Origin: Stigmatella aurantiaca DW4/3-1
GTDB taxonomy: Bacteria; Myxococcota; Myxococcia; Myxococcales; Myxococcaceae
Length of the DNA: 64,000 nt
Assembly: GCF_000165485.1 (NCBI RefSeq)
Contig: NC_014623.1
Span: 1,631,501 to 1,695,500, forward strand
Direction of reading: 5' to 3'
The notes below the pieces were generated by a model that was not told the origin of the DNA, did no database searches, and saw nothing but the letters and a program-made list of their open reading frames with translations. A program made the position numbers and the translations under genes. The stretch's first letter is position 1, and every line of letters begins with the position of its first letter. This document shows, piece by piece, positions 27,004 to 36,661 of the stretch.

Positions 27004-27636
27004 ATGTTCGTCCGCTCCACCCTCTTGATTCTCGCCGCCCTGCTTCCGCTGGCCGCCAACGCCCAAGCCGTGCCCGCTGCGTCGGCCCAGACATTCATCT
27101 TCAACGACGAACTGCATCGAGACACCGTGGCCTTCATGCTCGATGCTCCGCTGGAGGTCATCAATGGCCTGTCCAACCAGGTGAAGGGCACCGTGGTGGT
27201 GCAAAACGGCAAGGCCTCCGGGAGGTTCTCCGTGCCGGTGAACTCGATCAAGACCGGCAACGACACCCGTGATGGTCACCTGCAGAATGATCGCTGGCTG
27301 GACGCGGCCAAATACCCTGACATTGTCTTCGAGTTCAAGGATGTGGCGCTTCCAGGCGCGTTCGAGCCGGGGAAAGCCTTGAAAGTGCAGACGAAGGGGA
27401 AGTTCACCGTCCACGGTGTGTCACGCGAAGAACCCGTGGAGGTCTCGGCGCAGTTTTTCAAGGAGAGTGCCGAGACGAAGAACCGTGCCCCGGGAGATCT
27501 GCTTCGCGTGCGCGCGAAGTTTCGTATTCCGCTCGAGTCCTACGGCATCAAGCGGACTGAGGCGTTGATCCTCAAGGTGGGAGAGACCGCGGAGGTCTCC
27601 GTCGACGCCTGGGGTTCCACGCAGTTCAAGCTGTAG
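27004..27636 (+). CDS. YceI-family periplasmic protein
   Basis: 210 residues: a Sec signal (ending PLAANAQA), then the YceI lipocalin-like barrel. Matching segments are DTVAFMLDAPLEVINGLSNQ, GRFSVPVNSIKTGNDTRDGH, WLDAAKYPDIVFEF and GKFTVHGVSREEPVEV. YceI proteins bind isoprenoid or amphiphilic ligands in the periplasm. AGGGAA precedes the ATG. The small Cys-peptide gene follows after 47 nt and is probably co-transcribed. Confidence 0.88.
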   Translation: MFVRSTLLILAALLPLAANAQAVPAASAQTFIFNDELHRDTVAFMLDAPLEVINGLSNQVKGTVVVQNGKASGRFSVPVNSIKTGNDTRDGHLQNDRWLDAAKYPDIVFEFKDVALPGAFEPGKALKVQTKGKFTVHGVSREEPVEVSAQFFKESAETKNRAPGDLLRVRAKFRIPLESYGIKRTEALILKVGETAEVSVDAWGSTQFKL

Positions 27637-27683
27637 TTTCCTCCATCGAAGTCACTTCAACGCAGTTGCAAAAGGAAATACCC

Positions 27684-27914
27684 ATGAACGTCAAAGCGTT
27701 TGCCACCCTCGTCGGCGCCCTGTCCATTGGTGCGCTTGCTACTGGCTGTGCCTCCACCAAGGCTGCCGCGACTCCTGGGGCCGAGTCCACGGCCAAGGGA
27801 GCCGACTCCTCCTGCAAGGGGGCCGAGTCCACCTGCAAGGGGACGAAGGCCGCTGAGACCCCGGAGAAGGGCGCAGAGGGCAAGTGCGGTGAGGGGTCCT
27901 GCGGAAAGAAGTAG
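27684..27914 (+). CDS. Small Cys-rich lipoprotein-like peptide with EGKCG motif
   Basis: 76 residues. AAAAGGA sets the ATG at 27684. A signal ends in ALATGC (Cys22), followed by Ala/Lys/Glu-rich low-complexity sequence with paired CKG units (SSCKGAESTCKG) and the tail EGKCGEGSCGKK. The EGKCG repeat is the mark of HvfA-type precursor peptides, whose cysteines are modified by MNIO (DUF692) enzymes to bind copper. No MNIO or DUF2063 partner gene is in the window, so modification is speculative; a simple metal-binding or thiol-rich lipoprotein is the alternative. It lies downstream of the YceI gene. Confidence 0.75.
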   Translation: MNVKAFATLVGALSIGALATGCASTKAAATPGAESTAKGADSSCKGAESTCKGTKAAETPEKGAEGKCGEGSCGKK

Positions 27915-28084
27915 TTCGCTTCCTCATGGCGGGCCTGGGGGTCCTTCACAGGCCTTGCCGCCGCCCCTGAGTCGCCAGGGTTGTTCGGGTTTCGTTCCCG
28001 TGAGCCTTGGCGTATCATGGCGGCGATGGGTGGGGAGCGCCGGGCCGGGAACACGCCCCCTTGATTGTTGAGGGAGTCGCTGGG

Positions 28085-29731
28085 ATGGCCTGGAACAGGA
28101 TCGGTGGATGTTTGCTGGTGATGGTGTGCGCTCTCATCGGATGCACTGAAGATTCACGGCCCACGGATTCTCCCGATGCCGCTGTTCCTGGGGACGATGC
28201 TGGACCTGGGGCAGGGCCGGACGGCGGGGATGCCGGTTCGGACGGGGGAGTGGACGGGGGTGAAGAATGGGATGGCACCTATGTGCCGCTCGAAGAGCTT
28301 GGCAACAGGGTGGATACGGGCCGGTATGCTTCCTGCGGCATCGTCGCCGGCGCCACTCCCTGTGGAGAGTTTTCGAGTTTTGATCTGTCTTCGTGCGATG
28401 GGTCATCCCTCTCCCAGGCAGGTCAGGAGGGCTTGTATCTGTTGGCCCTTCGCCAGGAGACCAGCTCTGGAGTCGGCTCCTACGATTCTGTGACCTCTCT
28501 GCTCCTGAGGACGGACGGGGGGCCACCGCTGCTCAATAATCGGCCCGCCACAGAGGTGCGTCAGGGCAATGCCCGCCTTTTCTCAACGGACCAGCTCTCA
28601 CCGGATGGGGGCGTGCGCCGCGTGTCGATGGTCACTTGCGAGGCGCCACAGGCTCCTGAGTTCAATGGGTGCTACCTGTCCTGTGTCAACGGGAGGCTGT
28701 CCAGCCGAGCCACTTTCAGGTCTGAGCGGATGACCTGGGCCCGGGGCGAGTCTGAAGCCTCTGGCTTGGAGAAGGTGTCCGAACGCGTCGTGGACATCGC
28801 CATGCCAGTGGATGTTTACGTGACGCGGAATCACGCCTACGTGGTGTCCATCTCCCGGAGCGGTCTGCCAGGTGGACTGAGTGTTTTCGACGTGAGCGAC
28901 AAAGCCGCTCCCGTGCTCGTGAAGACCTTCCAATTCCCGGGAGACACGGATTGGAATGGGGTGTGGGCAAAAGATGACGCACTCTATGTGGCCAGTGCGC
29001 ACCGGGGAGTGCTCCTTTTTGACATTCGCAACCCAGGGGATCCTCAATTTCTGCGCAGCTTGCAGGCTGGGAACGGCAGTGTTCACACGGTCTTCGTCGA
29101 GGGCAACCGCCTTTACGCCACCGATCTCTCGGGGATCATTCTCTATGATGTCTCCAATGCTTTGGAGCCCATCGAACTCAACCGCTACGCTCCTTTTCCA
29201 ATCGACAGCCCTCACGACATGTTCGCCATCGGTGACCGGCTCTATGTCAGTTACGCCTCGGATGGTTTCGTCGTCGCGGACGTGAGCAACCCTCAGAGCA
29301 TTGCGACCTTGGGCACCTACAACTTCCGCGACCATTACAGCCATGCGAACGCGGTGGGTGTTTTCGGTGGCCGGACCATTGCGTTCATGGGGGGAGAGGG
29401 GCCGTTCGAGCACCTGCGGATGCTCGACATCTCGGAGCCAGCCCAGATGGTGAAGATCGGGGTGTTCCAGCTGCGGCCCATCGTCTCCATCCACAACATG
29501 GTGCTGGTGGGCAAGCGCCTCTACCTCTCCTGGTACCAGGAAGGGGTCAGGGTCCTGGACGTGTCCAACCCCACTCAGCCCCAGCAGGTGGCGTACTTCA
29601 ACACCTTCCGGGAAAGCGATCCGGGGCGGGGCGGGTACTTTGATGGCTCCATCGGCATCCGAGTTCCGGGCGATGGGTACATCTACACGGTGGACACTTC
29701 GCGGGGTCTGCTCATCTTGAGGGAGAGATAA
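28085..29731 (+). CDS. LVIVD-repeat lipoprotein
   Basis: 548 residues. The signal ends in a lipobox (CALIGC, Cys20), followed by an Asp/Gly/Pro-rich linker (~22-60). A 150-residue Cys-containing domain of unknown type precedes a propeller of LVIVD repeats: GGLSVFDVSDKAAPVLVKTF, GVLLFDIRNPGDPQFL, DGFVVADVSNPQSIATLG, GVRVLDVSNPTQPQQVAYF. Proteins of this kind are surface-exposed in myxobacteria and their function is not established. GGGAG before the ATG at 28085 supports this start. Its end is one base from the stop of the convergent gene. Confidence 0.8.
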   Translation: MAWNRIGGCLLVMVCALIGCTEDSRPTDSPDAAVPGDDAGPGAGPDGGDAGSDGGVDGGEEWDGTYVPLEELGNRVDTGRYASCGIVAGATPCGEFSSFDLSSCDGSSLSQAGQEGLYLLALRQETSSGVGSYDSVTSLLLRTDGGPPLLNNRPATEVRQGNARLFSTDQLSPDGGVRRVSMVTCEAPQAPEFNGCYLSCVNGRLSSRATFRSERMTWARGESEASGLEKVSERVVDIAMPVDVYVTRNHAYVVSISRSGLPGGLSVFDVSDKAAPVLVKTFQFPGDTDWNGVWAKDDALYVASAHRGVLLFDIRNPGDPQFLRSLQAGNGSVHTVFVEGNRLYATDLSGIILYDVSNALEPIELNRYAPFPIDSPHDMFAIGDRLYVSYASDGFVVADVSNPQSIATLGTYNFRDHYSHANAVGVFGGRTIAFMGGEGPFEHLRMLDISEPAQMVKIGVFQLRPIVSIHNMVLVGKRLYLSWYQEGVRVLDVSNPTQPQQVAYFNTFRESDPGRGGYFDGSIGIRVPGDGYIYTVDTSRGLLILRER

Positions 29732-29732
29732 G

Positions 29733-30881
29733 TCACTTCCAGGGGCAGTGGACGACCTGGACGGTGCGGCTGACGGGCAGGGCGGCGTTCCCGCCACTGT
29801 CCGTCAAGGTGTAGACCTTGGTGTAGGTTCCTTCCACCCAGCCATTGACCTCTCCCTGCCATTTCACCTCGGGCCAGATGTATCCGTAGCAGGCGTCGAA
29901 TGCCTCGACGCCGGGATCTTCCCACTGGCTTCCACAGGGATGGGTCATGAAGGCAGGCCCCTTGAGCTTCAGCGTGGGCGGTGTCCGGTCATCCACCCTC
30001 ACCGAGCGGATGGCCTTCACGGTGTAGCCGAGGGCGTTCCAGGCGATGTACTGGACCGGGTAGGTGCCCTCGGCGCACGGGTTGGGCCCAGGTCCGTAGG
30101 GATCGTGGCCCGAGTTGTAGGTGCGCACCGGGACGGCACCGCACGCATCCGTCGCCGAGGCGCCGGGGTCCACCCAGGCATTCACACCACATTCCAACGT
30201 CATGTCGAGTGCGCCGTTGACCACCAGCGAGGGCCAGGATGCATCCACGCAGGTGTTGCTACCGGGGGTGGGGGCCTCGCCTTCGTTGGGGGGCGGGGAG
30301 GCGGGTCCCGGGTCCGGTGTGCAGGCGGTCCCTGCGACACAGAGCACCTGCTCGTGCCCACACGTGCCCTCCGGGGTGCATGTGTCCACCGTGCAGGCGC
30401 TGCCGTCATCACACTCGCTATTCGCTTGGCAAGTGGGCGCGGGCGGCAGCAGCTCGAGGGTCAGCGTGAGGGTTCCCGTCTTGCCCGAGGTGAGAGGGCC
30501 CACGAGGCGCACGGCGAGGGGCGCCCCCTGTCCCGTGACGAGGGAGGTGGACGCGTGGGGAGACGGAAGGGGCTCGGGATGGAACCAATCCACGCCTCCG
30601 TTCACGCTCAACTGGAGCGCCTTGGATGTCTCCACGCCACCGAGAGGGGACCCGTCTGAGAGGGTGAGCCGGTAGCGGAGGCCTGAGACCAGGGTCGCCT
30701 GGGTGAAGACAGGGCCCTTGCTGCCCTCAACGGAATGATCGTGCAGGTCGAGAAAGAAAGTCTCGGAGGGCAGCCCCCGCCCGTGTTGGGGAGAGATTTC
30801 TTTTGGGTCCGTGGGCTGGCAGCCGCTGGTGAGGAGGAGCCCTGCGAGGAGGTACCCAGGAGCTGTGCGTCCTTTTCTCAT
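29733..30881 (-). CDS. Ig-like (DUF5011-type) lipoprotein
   Basis: 382 residues: lipobox LLTSGC (Cys21), an N-terminal domain to ~150, a short Cys block (CQANSECDDGSACTVDTC) common in myxobacterial surface proteins, a Pro-rich linker, then two DUF5011-type Ig-like domains (VDPGASATDACGAVPVRTYN; WEDPGVEAFDACYGYIW) ending in VVHCPWK. GGAGGA before the ATG at 30881 sets the start. It shares the domain type with the large lipoprotein at 6746. It is probably an adhesive or matrix protein. Confidence 0.8.
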   Translation of the reverse strand: MRKGRTAPGYLLAGLLLTSGCQPTDPKEISPQHGRGLPSETFFLDLHDHSVEGSKGPVFTQATLVSGLRYRLTLSDGSPLGGVETSKALQLSVNGGVDWFHPEPLPSPHASTSLVTGQGAPLAVRLVGPLTSGKTGTLTLTLELLPPAPTCQANSECDDGSACTVDTCTPEGTCGHEQVLCVAGTACTPDPGPASPPPNEGEAPTPGSNTCVDASWPSLVVNGALDMTLECGVNAWVDPGASATDACGAVPVRTYNSGHDPYGPGPNPCAEGTYPVQYIAWNALGYTVKAIRSVRVDDRTPPTLKLKGPAFMTHPCGSQWEDPGVEAFDACYGYIWPEVKWQGEVNGWVEGTYTKVYTLTDSGGNAALPVSRTVQVVHCPWK

Positions 30882-30984
30882 AGGTATTTCCTCCCTGGGC
30901 ATGCGCGGGGCGATGGGAAGGAACCTATATGAAGAACGGCGGGACACGGAAGCCTGCGCGTGGTTTTCCGCGTCTTGTCTGCGC

Positions 30985-33900
30985 TCAGCGCCGGGGCAGC
31001 GTGACGATGAACTCCGTGCCGAGTCCAGGCTCGCTCTCGAAGCGCAGGTCTCCGCCATGGCTCTGGACGACGATGTTGTAGCTGAGGGAGAGGCCGAGAC
31101 CGGTCCCCTCGCCGGGTTGCTTGGTGGTGAAGAAGGGGCTGAAGATCTTGCTTCGGGCTTCCGGCGCGATGCCGACCCCATTGTCCCAGATGCGCACCTC
31201 GGCATGGGAGCCCAAGTTCCGCGAGCTCACCTTGACCTGGGGGGGCTCTCCCGGAGCTTTTTGGTACCGGGCGATGACAGCCTGGTAGGCGTTGTTCACC
31301 AGGTTGACGATGACCTGGCCCAGCTCGCCCGGAGACACGCCTACCAGGCCGAGCGTCGCGTCGTAGTTCTCCGTGAGCTGCACCTCCAGCGAGGGCTCTC
31401 TCATCCGCAGTCCCTGGGAAATCAAGCTGACGTGCTCGGCGAGCAGCCGGTTCAGGTCCACTGGCACCCGGGCGGTCCGGCTGCCGGAGGAGTGTTGCCG
31501 CATGGAGTTGATGATCCGATCCACGCGCTTGCCGTGCTCGTCGATCTTCGAGGTGAGCGCCGCCAGATGCTCCGTCATGTCCCGGAGTTCGTCGAGCTTG
31601 TCCGGAGCTGGAGACGGTCCCAGCCTGGCCATCTCGGTCCGTAGCTCACGTGCCTGCTCCTGGGCGAGTTGCGCGAAGTTGTTGATGAAGTTGAGGGGAT
31701 TCTTCACTTCGTGCGCGATGGCAGCGGTCATCGCGCCCAGGGAGGCGAGCTTTTCTTTCTCTACCAGCAACTGCTGGGTCTCCCGCAGCCGGTGGAGGGT
31801 GACGACGAGCTGATCGTTCTTTTCGTTGAGTTCCCGGGTCCGTGCTTCGACCCGTTGCTCGAGGGTGTTGTAGAGCAGGGCGTTCTCGATGGAGATAGCG
31901 GCCTGCGCCGACAGGAGCGTCAGCACCTGGAGCCGGTCGCTGGTGAAGACGTCCGTCGCCAGGTGGTGCTCCAAGTAGAGAAGCCCGACGAGTTTCTTAT
32001 GGGCGAGCACTGGCAGGCACAGGATCGAGCGGGTCTTGTGCGCCATCACATACGGATCGGACTGGTAAGGAGGGGTGCTCAGGGCATCTCTCAGCACCAG
32101 GCTGTCCCGTAAATGCGCCACGTAATTGATGACGGACTTCGGGAGGGATGGGGCCGAGCTGACGGGAATCGACTGCAGGACGGTGGCTTCGGGCTGGTCA
32201 ACGGTGGCCTCGGCTTCGATGAACAGCCCGCTCTCTCGAGAGAGCAAAAGAACCGAGCGCTGAGAGCCGGCATGCTCCATCACGATGCGGATGAGCTTTT
32301 CCAGCAGACTCCGCAGGTGCAACTCGCCCGAGAGCACTTGGGAGGACCAGGTCACCGTCATCAGGTCCAGCACGCTCCCGGTGAGTTCAGCGGAAGCCAC
32401 CGGGGCTTCTTCGCCGCCTGCCGCGCGCCGTCCCAGCAACTCGGGATACCGCGCATCGAGTTCCGCCACGAGGGCTGTTGCTCCCCACCGGGCGTAGGCA
32501 TAGCGGGCCTCGCGCAGATAGCTCTGGGCCACCCGTGTCCGGCCGCCATGCAGGTGGAATCGGCCCGCCAACTCGTTGCTCAAGGCTTCGATGTGGAGAT
32601 AGCCACTGTCGCCCGATGCTTTGACCGCCTCGTCATACAGGGACATGGCCTGAAGGTCCTGCCCGGACAGGCGGGCCAACTCCGCCTGGAGCAAAACCTG
32701 TTGTTGGCGGAAGTTGGCGGGGCAGCCCGTGGCCCAGGATTGAAAATCCTCGATGAACCGGGGGAGCAGCTCACGGGGGTCTTCTCCCTGAGGGCCTCGT
32801 TGGGCCGCGGCAATCGCCAGCGCGAAGTAGAACCGGCTCTCGGGAACCAGGAGCGTTCCAGACGCCGTGGCGGACGTGCTCCGTTCGGACTCGAGGCCTG
32901 CCGCGAGCGCTTCTGGGTACCGGCCCGCCATGTAGAGGATCTTCATTTGATGAAGAGGCCAGAGGGGGGATGGGCGCGCGTTGCCGTGGGCTCCGGGGAG
33001 GCTCCAGGGTTTCTCCAGTTGCCCCTTCAGGCAGCGGATCCAATGGCGGTAGACGAGGAGATCCTGGATGTATTGCGAGTTCTGGCTCTGGCGGACGAAG
33101 TCGAAGTAGCGCTGCAATTCGCCTTCCACCTGCTCCAGCGGATCGCCCCGCACCGCCGCGAGCGAGATGAGGTTGCAGCAGGCATACACGCTGTAGGCGA
33201 GGTCTCCCGATTCGCTCAGCAGCTTGAAGGCCCGGAGCAGATAGGCCGAACTGGTCCGGGCAGGCTGGGTCCAGTGATTGATGAGGCCACCGAAGATGTT
33301 GTAGTTGCGGCGCTTCGACATGTTGAAGCCATGCCGCTCGGCCACCGCGATGGCCAGCTTGCCCAGGGCATGGCCGTTTGCGTAGTCCTTCGTGCAGGCC
33401 AGCAAGTGCGCATAGCTGGCCAGTCCATAGGCCCCCGCGTCCGAGTGCTTCCCCGTCCGGAGAACCTGATGGACCAGCGTGCACGTGATGAGCTGCTCGC
33501 GCTCCTTGCTCTCGAAGCCTTGGAAGAAAGGCGAGATGAGGTAGGCCAGCACCATGCCCAGGGCGAGCCGGTCCGGATCTGTCTCTTCCGGCAGGGCCTC
33601 CAGTTCTTCGAGCTTCCGCCCGCGCAGGTGCGATTCGATCTCCCGCCGCTCGCGCTCCAGTGCGGCGCTCACCGCCGCATCGTCCTCGGGCCAGTCCACT
33701 TCGAAGAGCTTCAGGGCCGCGACGCCGCACCGGCAGGCTTCCAGGTACTTGCCCAGGGTGGTGTAGAGGATGATCTTGGTCGTGTAGACTTGGGTCATCT
33801 GCAGCCGGGTCCGGGCGCGCGCCATCGCCAGGTCGAACAACGCCTCCGCTTCCGGGAAGCGGGTGAGCAGGTACTCGCACTCCGCCAACTCCACCGTGAG

Positions 33901-36258
33901 CAGCCAGAGCAACTCGAAGCGGGTCTGCCAGCCGTCCCACCCGAGGAGCCGGCGGCCGATCCTGAAGTACGCCGCCGCGGAGGCGTACGCGCTGGAAGCC
34001 TTGGCGCGGCGGCCGGATTGCAGGTTCAGCTGGGCGACGGCCTGCCGCTCCTCCTCGTTGTGCAGCACCTCCAACCCAAGGTTGAGCTGATCAATGACGC
34101 AGAAGCCGGGATCGTCAGGGGGCACCTGCTGGCGCCACAGCAGCCGGCCAATCTTCAGGTGGACCGCGGGCCGGTCTTCCACGGCGATCAGCGAGTATGC
34201 GGCCTGCTGTACCCGGTCATGGAGGAAGCGGTAGCGTCCTCTTTCCGGTGTGGGGTGGAGCCTTTCGTGGGCGTCACTGCCCGGAATGAGCAGCCCCTCT
34301 CGGACGGCCTCTCTCAGAAGCGGCTCGATGGTCTCCAGGGAGGTTTCGCTGATGTACGTCAGGGTCAACACGTCGAATGTGTTGCCCACACAGGCCGCCA
34401 GCTTGAGCACTTCCTGGATCTCTCGAGGCAGGCGCCGAAGCTTCTCCGCCATCAGGGCCAGCACGTTCTCCGTGTGAGGGGCCTTCGCGATTGCCTCCAG
34501 CGCCCACTGCCAGCGGCGGGCACCGTGGTCGAAGGAGAGCAGCCCTCTGGCATGCAGCGAGTGGAGAAGCTGCTTGATGAAGAATGGATTCCCCTGGGTT
34601 TTGGCCAGCAGGGTGTTGGCCAGGGCCTCCACCGCTTCTGGCTCCGTCCCCAGTGTTTCCGCCAGCAGCTGGCGGACATCCCTTGGCGCCAAGGGACCCA
34701 CGTGGAGCTCGATGACAGACTGACCTTCCTGGCGCAGTTGGTCCGCCAGCAGCATGAATGGGTGGGCGGGGGAGACCTCGTTGTTCCGGTAAGCGCACAG
34801 CAGCAGCAGGCTCCTGGAGGCTGGGTTCACGAGGAGCTGCTGAAGCAGCGCGAGTGAGGCCGAGTCCGCCCACTGCATGTCGTCCAGGAACAGGACCAAG
34901 GGGTGCTCTGGGCCGGTGAGCGCGGCGATGAGTTGCTCGAACACCCGGTGAAAGCGGGCTTGGGACTCCGTGCAGGGCAGCTCGGGGACGGGGGGTTGGG
35001 GACCCAGCAGCAGCTCCAACTCCGGGAGGAGGTCCGCTAGCAGACGGCCATTGGGGTTGATCGCTTCGATGATGCGGCTCTTCCAAGCGGCCACCGTGGA
35101 GGGTTCCTCGGTGAGCAACACGCGAAGGTGCTGGCGGAACGCCTGGGCCAGCGAGGAATAGGGAACGTTGCGATGGAGCTGATCGAACTTCCCGGAGGCA
35201 ATGGACCCTCGCCGGACCACCAGATGCCTGTGGAGTTCATGGACGAGTGAGGTTTTGCCAATGCCCGCATAGCCTGAAATCAGCAGCAGTTCGACGCTTC
35301 CGCTGGACACCCGTTCCAGCGCCGCCAGCAACTGTTTCAGCTCACGCTCGCGGCCATAGAGTTTCCCGGGGATGGAGAATGCCGAGGAGATGTCCTGCTG
35401 GCCGAGGGGAAAATCTTCGAGCCATGCCGCGCCTTTCAGGCGCCGGGAGGCCTCCCGGAGATCCGCCGCGAGCCCGGAAGCGCTTTGGTAGCGATCCTCC
35501 GCCATCTTGGCCAAGAGCTTGAGCACCATGCGCGAGAGCACGGCGGGACAGCCGGGACGGTGGGCTTCCGGCGGCAAGGGTTGCCGGGCGATGTGGCAGT
35601 GGATCAGCTCGATGGGATCGGCGGCCGCGAAGGGCTTGACCCCGGTCAGCATCTCGTAGAGGACGATGCCCAGCGTATACAGATCGGACCGGGCATCGAC
35701 GGCGCGGTTCATCCGGCCGGTTTGCTCCGGTGAGAGGTAGGCCAGCCGCTCCGCCATGTGCTGAAGGGGGCTTGGTCCTTGAGGGGAGCCCCGCTCCAGC
35801 CGCGTGGAAAGGCTGAAGTCGGTGAGCTTGATGCGGCCCGTCTCCGCATCGACGAGCACGCCTTCGGGGGTGAGGCTCTTGTGGATGACGTCGCGCCGGT
35901 GCAGTTCGCCGAGCGTGTCCGCCAGCGGCAAGGCAATCTGAAGAAACCTCGCGAAGTCCATCGGGCCAACGGTGATGAGCCGCCGCAGGGAGATGGCCGT
36001 GAAGTTCTCGAAGACGAGCGCTGCCCGGTGGTGGCTGTGCGCGAAGTCGAGCGGTTCCAGCACCCCCGGCAGTCTCAGCTCGCGGATGAGCTCGAACTCG
36101 GCCTTCAGCCGGGCAATGGCAGACGGGGAGGGATAGTCCTCCTTGAGGACTTTGAGGAGGACCGGGTGCCCCTTCTCGGCGTGCCTGCCGCGCAGGAGAA
36201 CGGCACCTCGGTACTGGGCGACCTCGTCCAGCAATGTGTATCCAGAGAAGGTGCTCAT
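30985..36258 (-). CDS. Ser/Thr (pseudo)kinase - AAA ATPase - GAF - sensor histidine kinase
   Basis: 1757 residues, complete. Residues 1-270 form a protein-kinase fold; 299-500 an AAA predictor-ATPase with Walker [10 protein letters not shown] (329-337) and [13 protein letters not shown] as Walker B; ~560-1180 a helical TPR-like region; ~1200-1390 a GAF domain ([20 protein letters not shown]); a coiled coil; and a histidine kinase with His1516 ([11 protein letters not shown]), N box ([10 protein letters not shown]) and G boxes ([21 protein letters not shown]). The kinase lobe keeps Lys36 but HKSLTPEG replaces HKDxxPSN (Ser128 for Asp, Gly133 for Asn) and DFS replaces DFG, so phosphotransfer is unlikely. 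No response regulator is adjacent. It is divergent from the YcaO-TfuA cassette. Confidence 0.9.
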   Translation of the reverse strand: MSTFSGYTLLDEVAQYRGAVLLRGRHAEKGHPVLLKVLKEDYPSPSAIARLKAEFELIRELRLPGVLEPLDFAHSHHRAALVFENFTAISLRRLITVGPMDFARFLQIALPLADTLGELHRRDVIHKSLTPEGVLVDAETGRIKLTDFSLSTRLERGSPQGPSPLQHMAERLAYLSPEQTGRMNRAVDARSDLYTLGIVLYEMLTGVKPFAAADPIELIHCHIARQPLPPEAHRPGCPAVLSRMVLKLLAKMAEDRYQSASGLAADLREASRRLKGAAWLEDFPLGQQDISSAFSIPGKLYGRERELKQLLAALERVSSGSVELLLISGYAGIGKTSLVHELHRHLVVRRGSIASGKFDQLHRNVPYSSLAQAFRQHLRVLLTEEPSTVAAWKSRIIEAINPNGRLLADLLPELELLLGPQPPVPELPCTESQARFHRVFEQLIAALTGPEHPLVLFLDDMQWADSASLALLQQLLVNPASRSLLLLCAYRNNEVSPAHPFMLLADQLRQEGQSVIELHVGPLAPRDVRQLLAETLGTEPEAVEALANTLLAKTQGNPFFIKQLLHSLHARGLLSFDHGARRWQWALEAIAKAPHTENVLALMAEKLRRLPREIQEVLKLAACVGNTFDVLTLTYISETSLETIEPLLREAVREGLLIPGSDAHERLHPTPERGRYRFLHDRVQQAAYSLIAVEDRPAVHLKIGRLLWRQQVPPDDPGFCVIDQLNLGLEVLHNEEERQAVAQLNLQSGRRAKASSAYASAAAYFRIGRRLLGWDGWQTRFELLWLLTVELAECEYLLTRFPEAEALFDLAMARARTRLQMTQVYTTKIILYTTLGKYLEACRCGVAALKLFEVDWPEDDAAVSAALERERREIESHLRGRKLEELEALPEETDPDRLALGMVLAYLISPFFQGFESKEREQLITCTLVHQVLRTGKHSDAGAYGLASYAHLLACTKDYANGHALGKLAIAVAERHGFNMSKRRNYNIFGGLINHWTQPARTSSAYLLRAFKLLSESGDLAYSVYACCNLISLAAVRGDPLEQVEGELQRYFDFVRQSQNSQYIQDLLVYRHWIRCLKGQLEKPWSLPGAHGNARPSPLWPLHQMKILYMAGRYPEALAAGLESERSTSATASGTLLVPESRFYFALAIAAAQRGPQGEDPRELLPRFIEDFQSWATGCPANFRQQQVLLQAELARLSGQDLQAMSLYDEAVKASGDSGYLHIEALSNELAGRFHLHGGRTRVAQSYLREARYAYARWGATALVAELDARYPELLGRRAAGGEEAPVASAELTGSVLDLMTVTWSSQVLSGELHLRSLLEKLIRIVMEHAGSQRSVLLLSRESGLFIEAEATVDQPEATVLQSIPVSSAPSLPKSVINYVAHLRDSLVLRDALSTPPYQSDPYVMAHKTRSILCLPVLAHKKLVGLLYLEHHLATDVFTSDRLQVLTLLSAQAAISIENALLYNTLEQRVEARTRELNEKNDQLVVTLHRLRETQQLLVEKEKLASLGAMTAAIAHEVKNPLNFINNFAQLAQEQARELRTEMARLGPSPAPDKLDELRDMTEHLAALTSKIDEHGKRVDRIINSMRQHSSGSRTARVPVDLNRLLAEHVSLISQGLRMREPSLEVQLTENYDATLGLVGVSPGELGQVIVNLVNNAYQAVIARYQKAPGEPPQVKVSSRNLGSHAEVRIWDNGVGIAPEARSKIFSPFFTTKQPGEGTGLGLSLSYNIVVQSHGGDLRFESEPGLGTEFIVTLPRR

Positions 36259-36265
36259 GGAAGGT

Positions 36266-36298
36266 GCCCAAGCTGGAGAGGGTGCTCAGCGCTTGGGC
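36266..36298. promoter_or_regulatory. Inverted repeat between the kinase and the YcaO cassette
   Basis: GCCCAAGC (36266-36273) and GCTTGGGC (36291-36298) form a perfect 8-bp inverted repeat in the 133-bp divergent gap. It could be an operator for one or both units or a leader hairpin. No -35/-10 pair was found for the plus strand. Confidence 0.35.
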
Positions 36299-36391
36299 TA
36301 CGAAAGCCTTTATTGCTGTACGCGGCAAGCATGGGTAGGCTCCTCACCTACGTCACCTCGGCGGAAACTGTTGCGTGGGAGATGGAAGGCG

Positions 36392-36643
36392 ATGAAGGAG
36401 CTGCAGGTCGTTGGGGAGGATGGCAGGCTTTACCGGGTGCACGTGGAGCAAGGCACGGCACCGGAGGTATTGGCGCAAGGAGAGGGGGGCAAGCCGTCCG
36501 AGCCCCCGCCCAAGCCCGAGGCGCCGAAACCCGGCGTCCCGAAACCGGGCACTCCTGCGCAGGACCCCCAACCGACGAAAGAGCTTGATCAGCCGGGTTT
36601 CAAATCGTCCCCGGTGAGCATCTCGAGCTTCCGGGCGCGCTAG
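36392..36643 (+). CDS. Small Pro-rich protein, candidate substrate of the YcaO-TfuA pair
   Basis: 83 residues, no relative recognised. An N-terminal conserved-looking part (MKELQVVGEDGRLYRVHVEQG) is followed by a Pro/Lys/Glu spacer with PKPGVPKPGTP repeats and a Ser-rich tail (FKSSPVSISSFRAR). The layout of a folded recognition part, a flexible spacer and a short tail suits a RiPP precursor or a modified small protein, and it ends 18 nt before the YcaO gene. It contains no Cys, which is compatible with backbone thioamidation but not with azoline formation at Cys. GGAAG lies 6 nt before the ATG. Substrate status is inference from position. Confidence 0.6.
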   Translation: MKELQVVGEDGRLYRVHVEQGTAPEVLAQGEGGKPSEPPPKPEAPKPGVPKPGTPAQDPQPTKELDQPGFKSSPVSISSFRAR

Positions 36644-36661
36644 ACGCCCTCCCCGAGGCGC

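Noticed and set aside
32113-34857. 914-codon open frame on the plus strand opposite the giant kinase
   Set aside because: No recognisable motif and a composition typical of antisense shadows; the minus-strand frame carries kinase, ATPase, GAF and histidine kinase motifs throughout.
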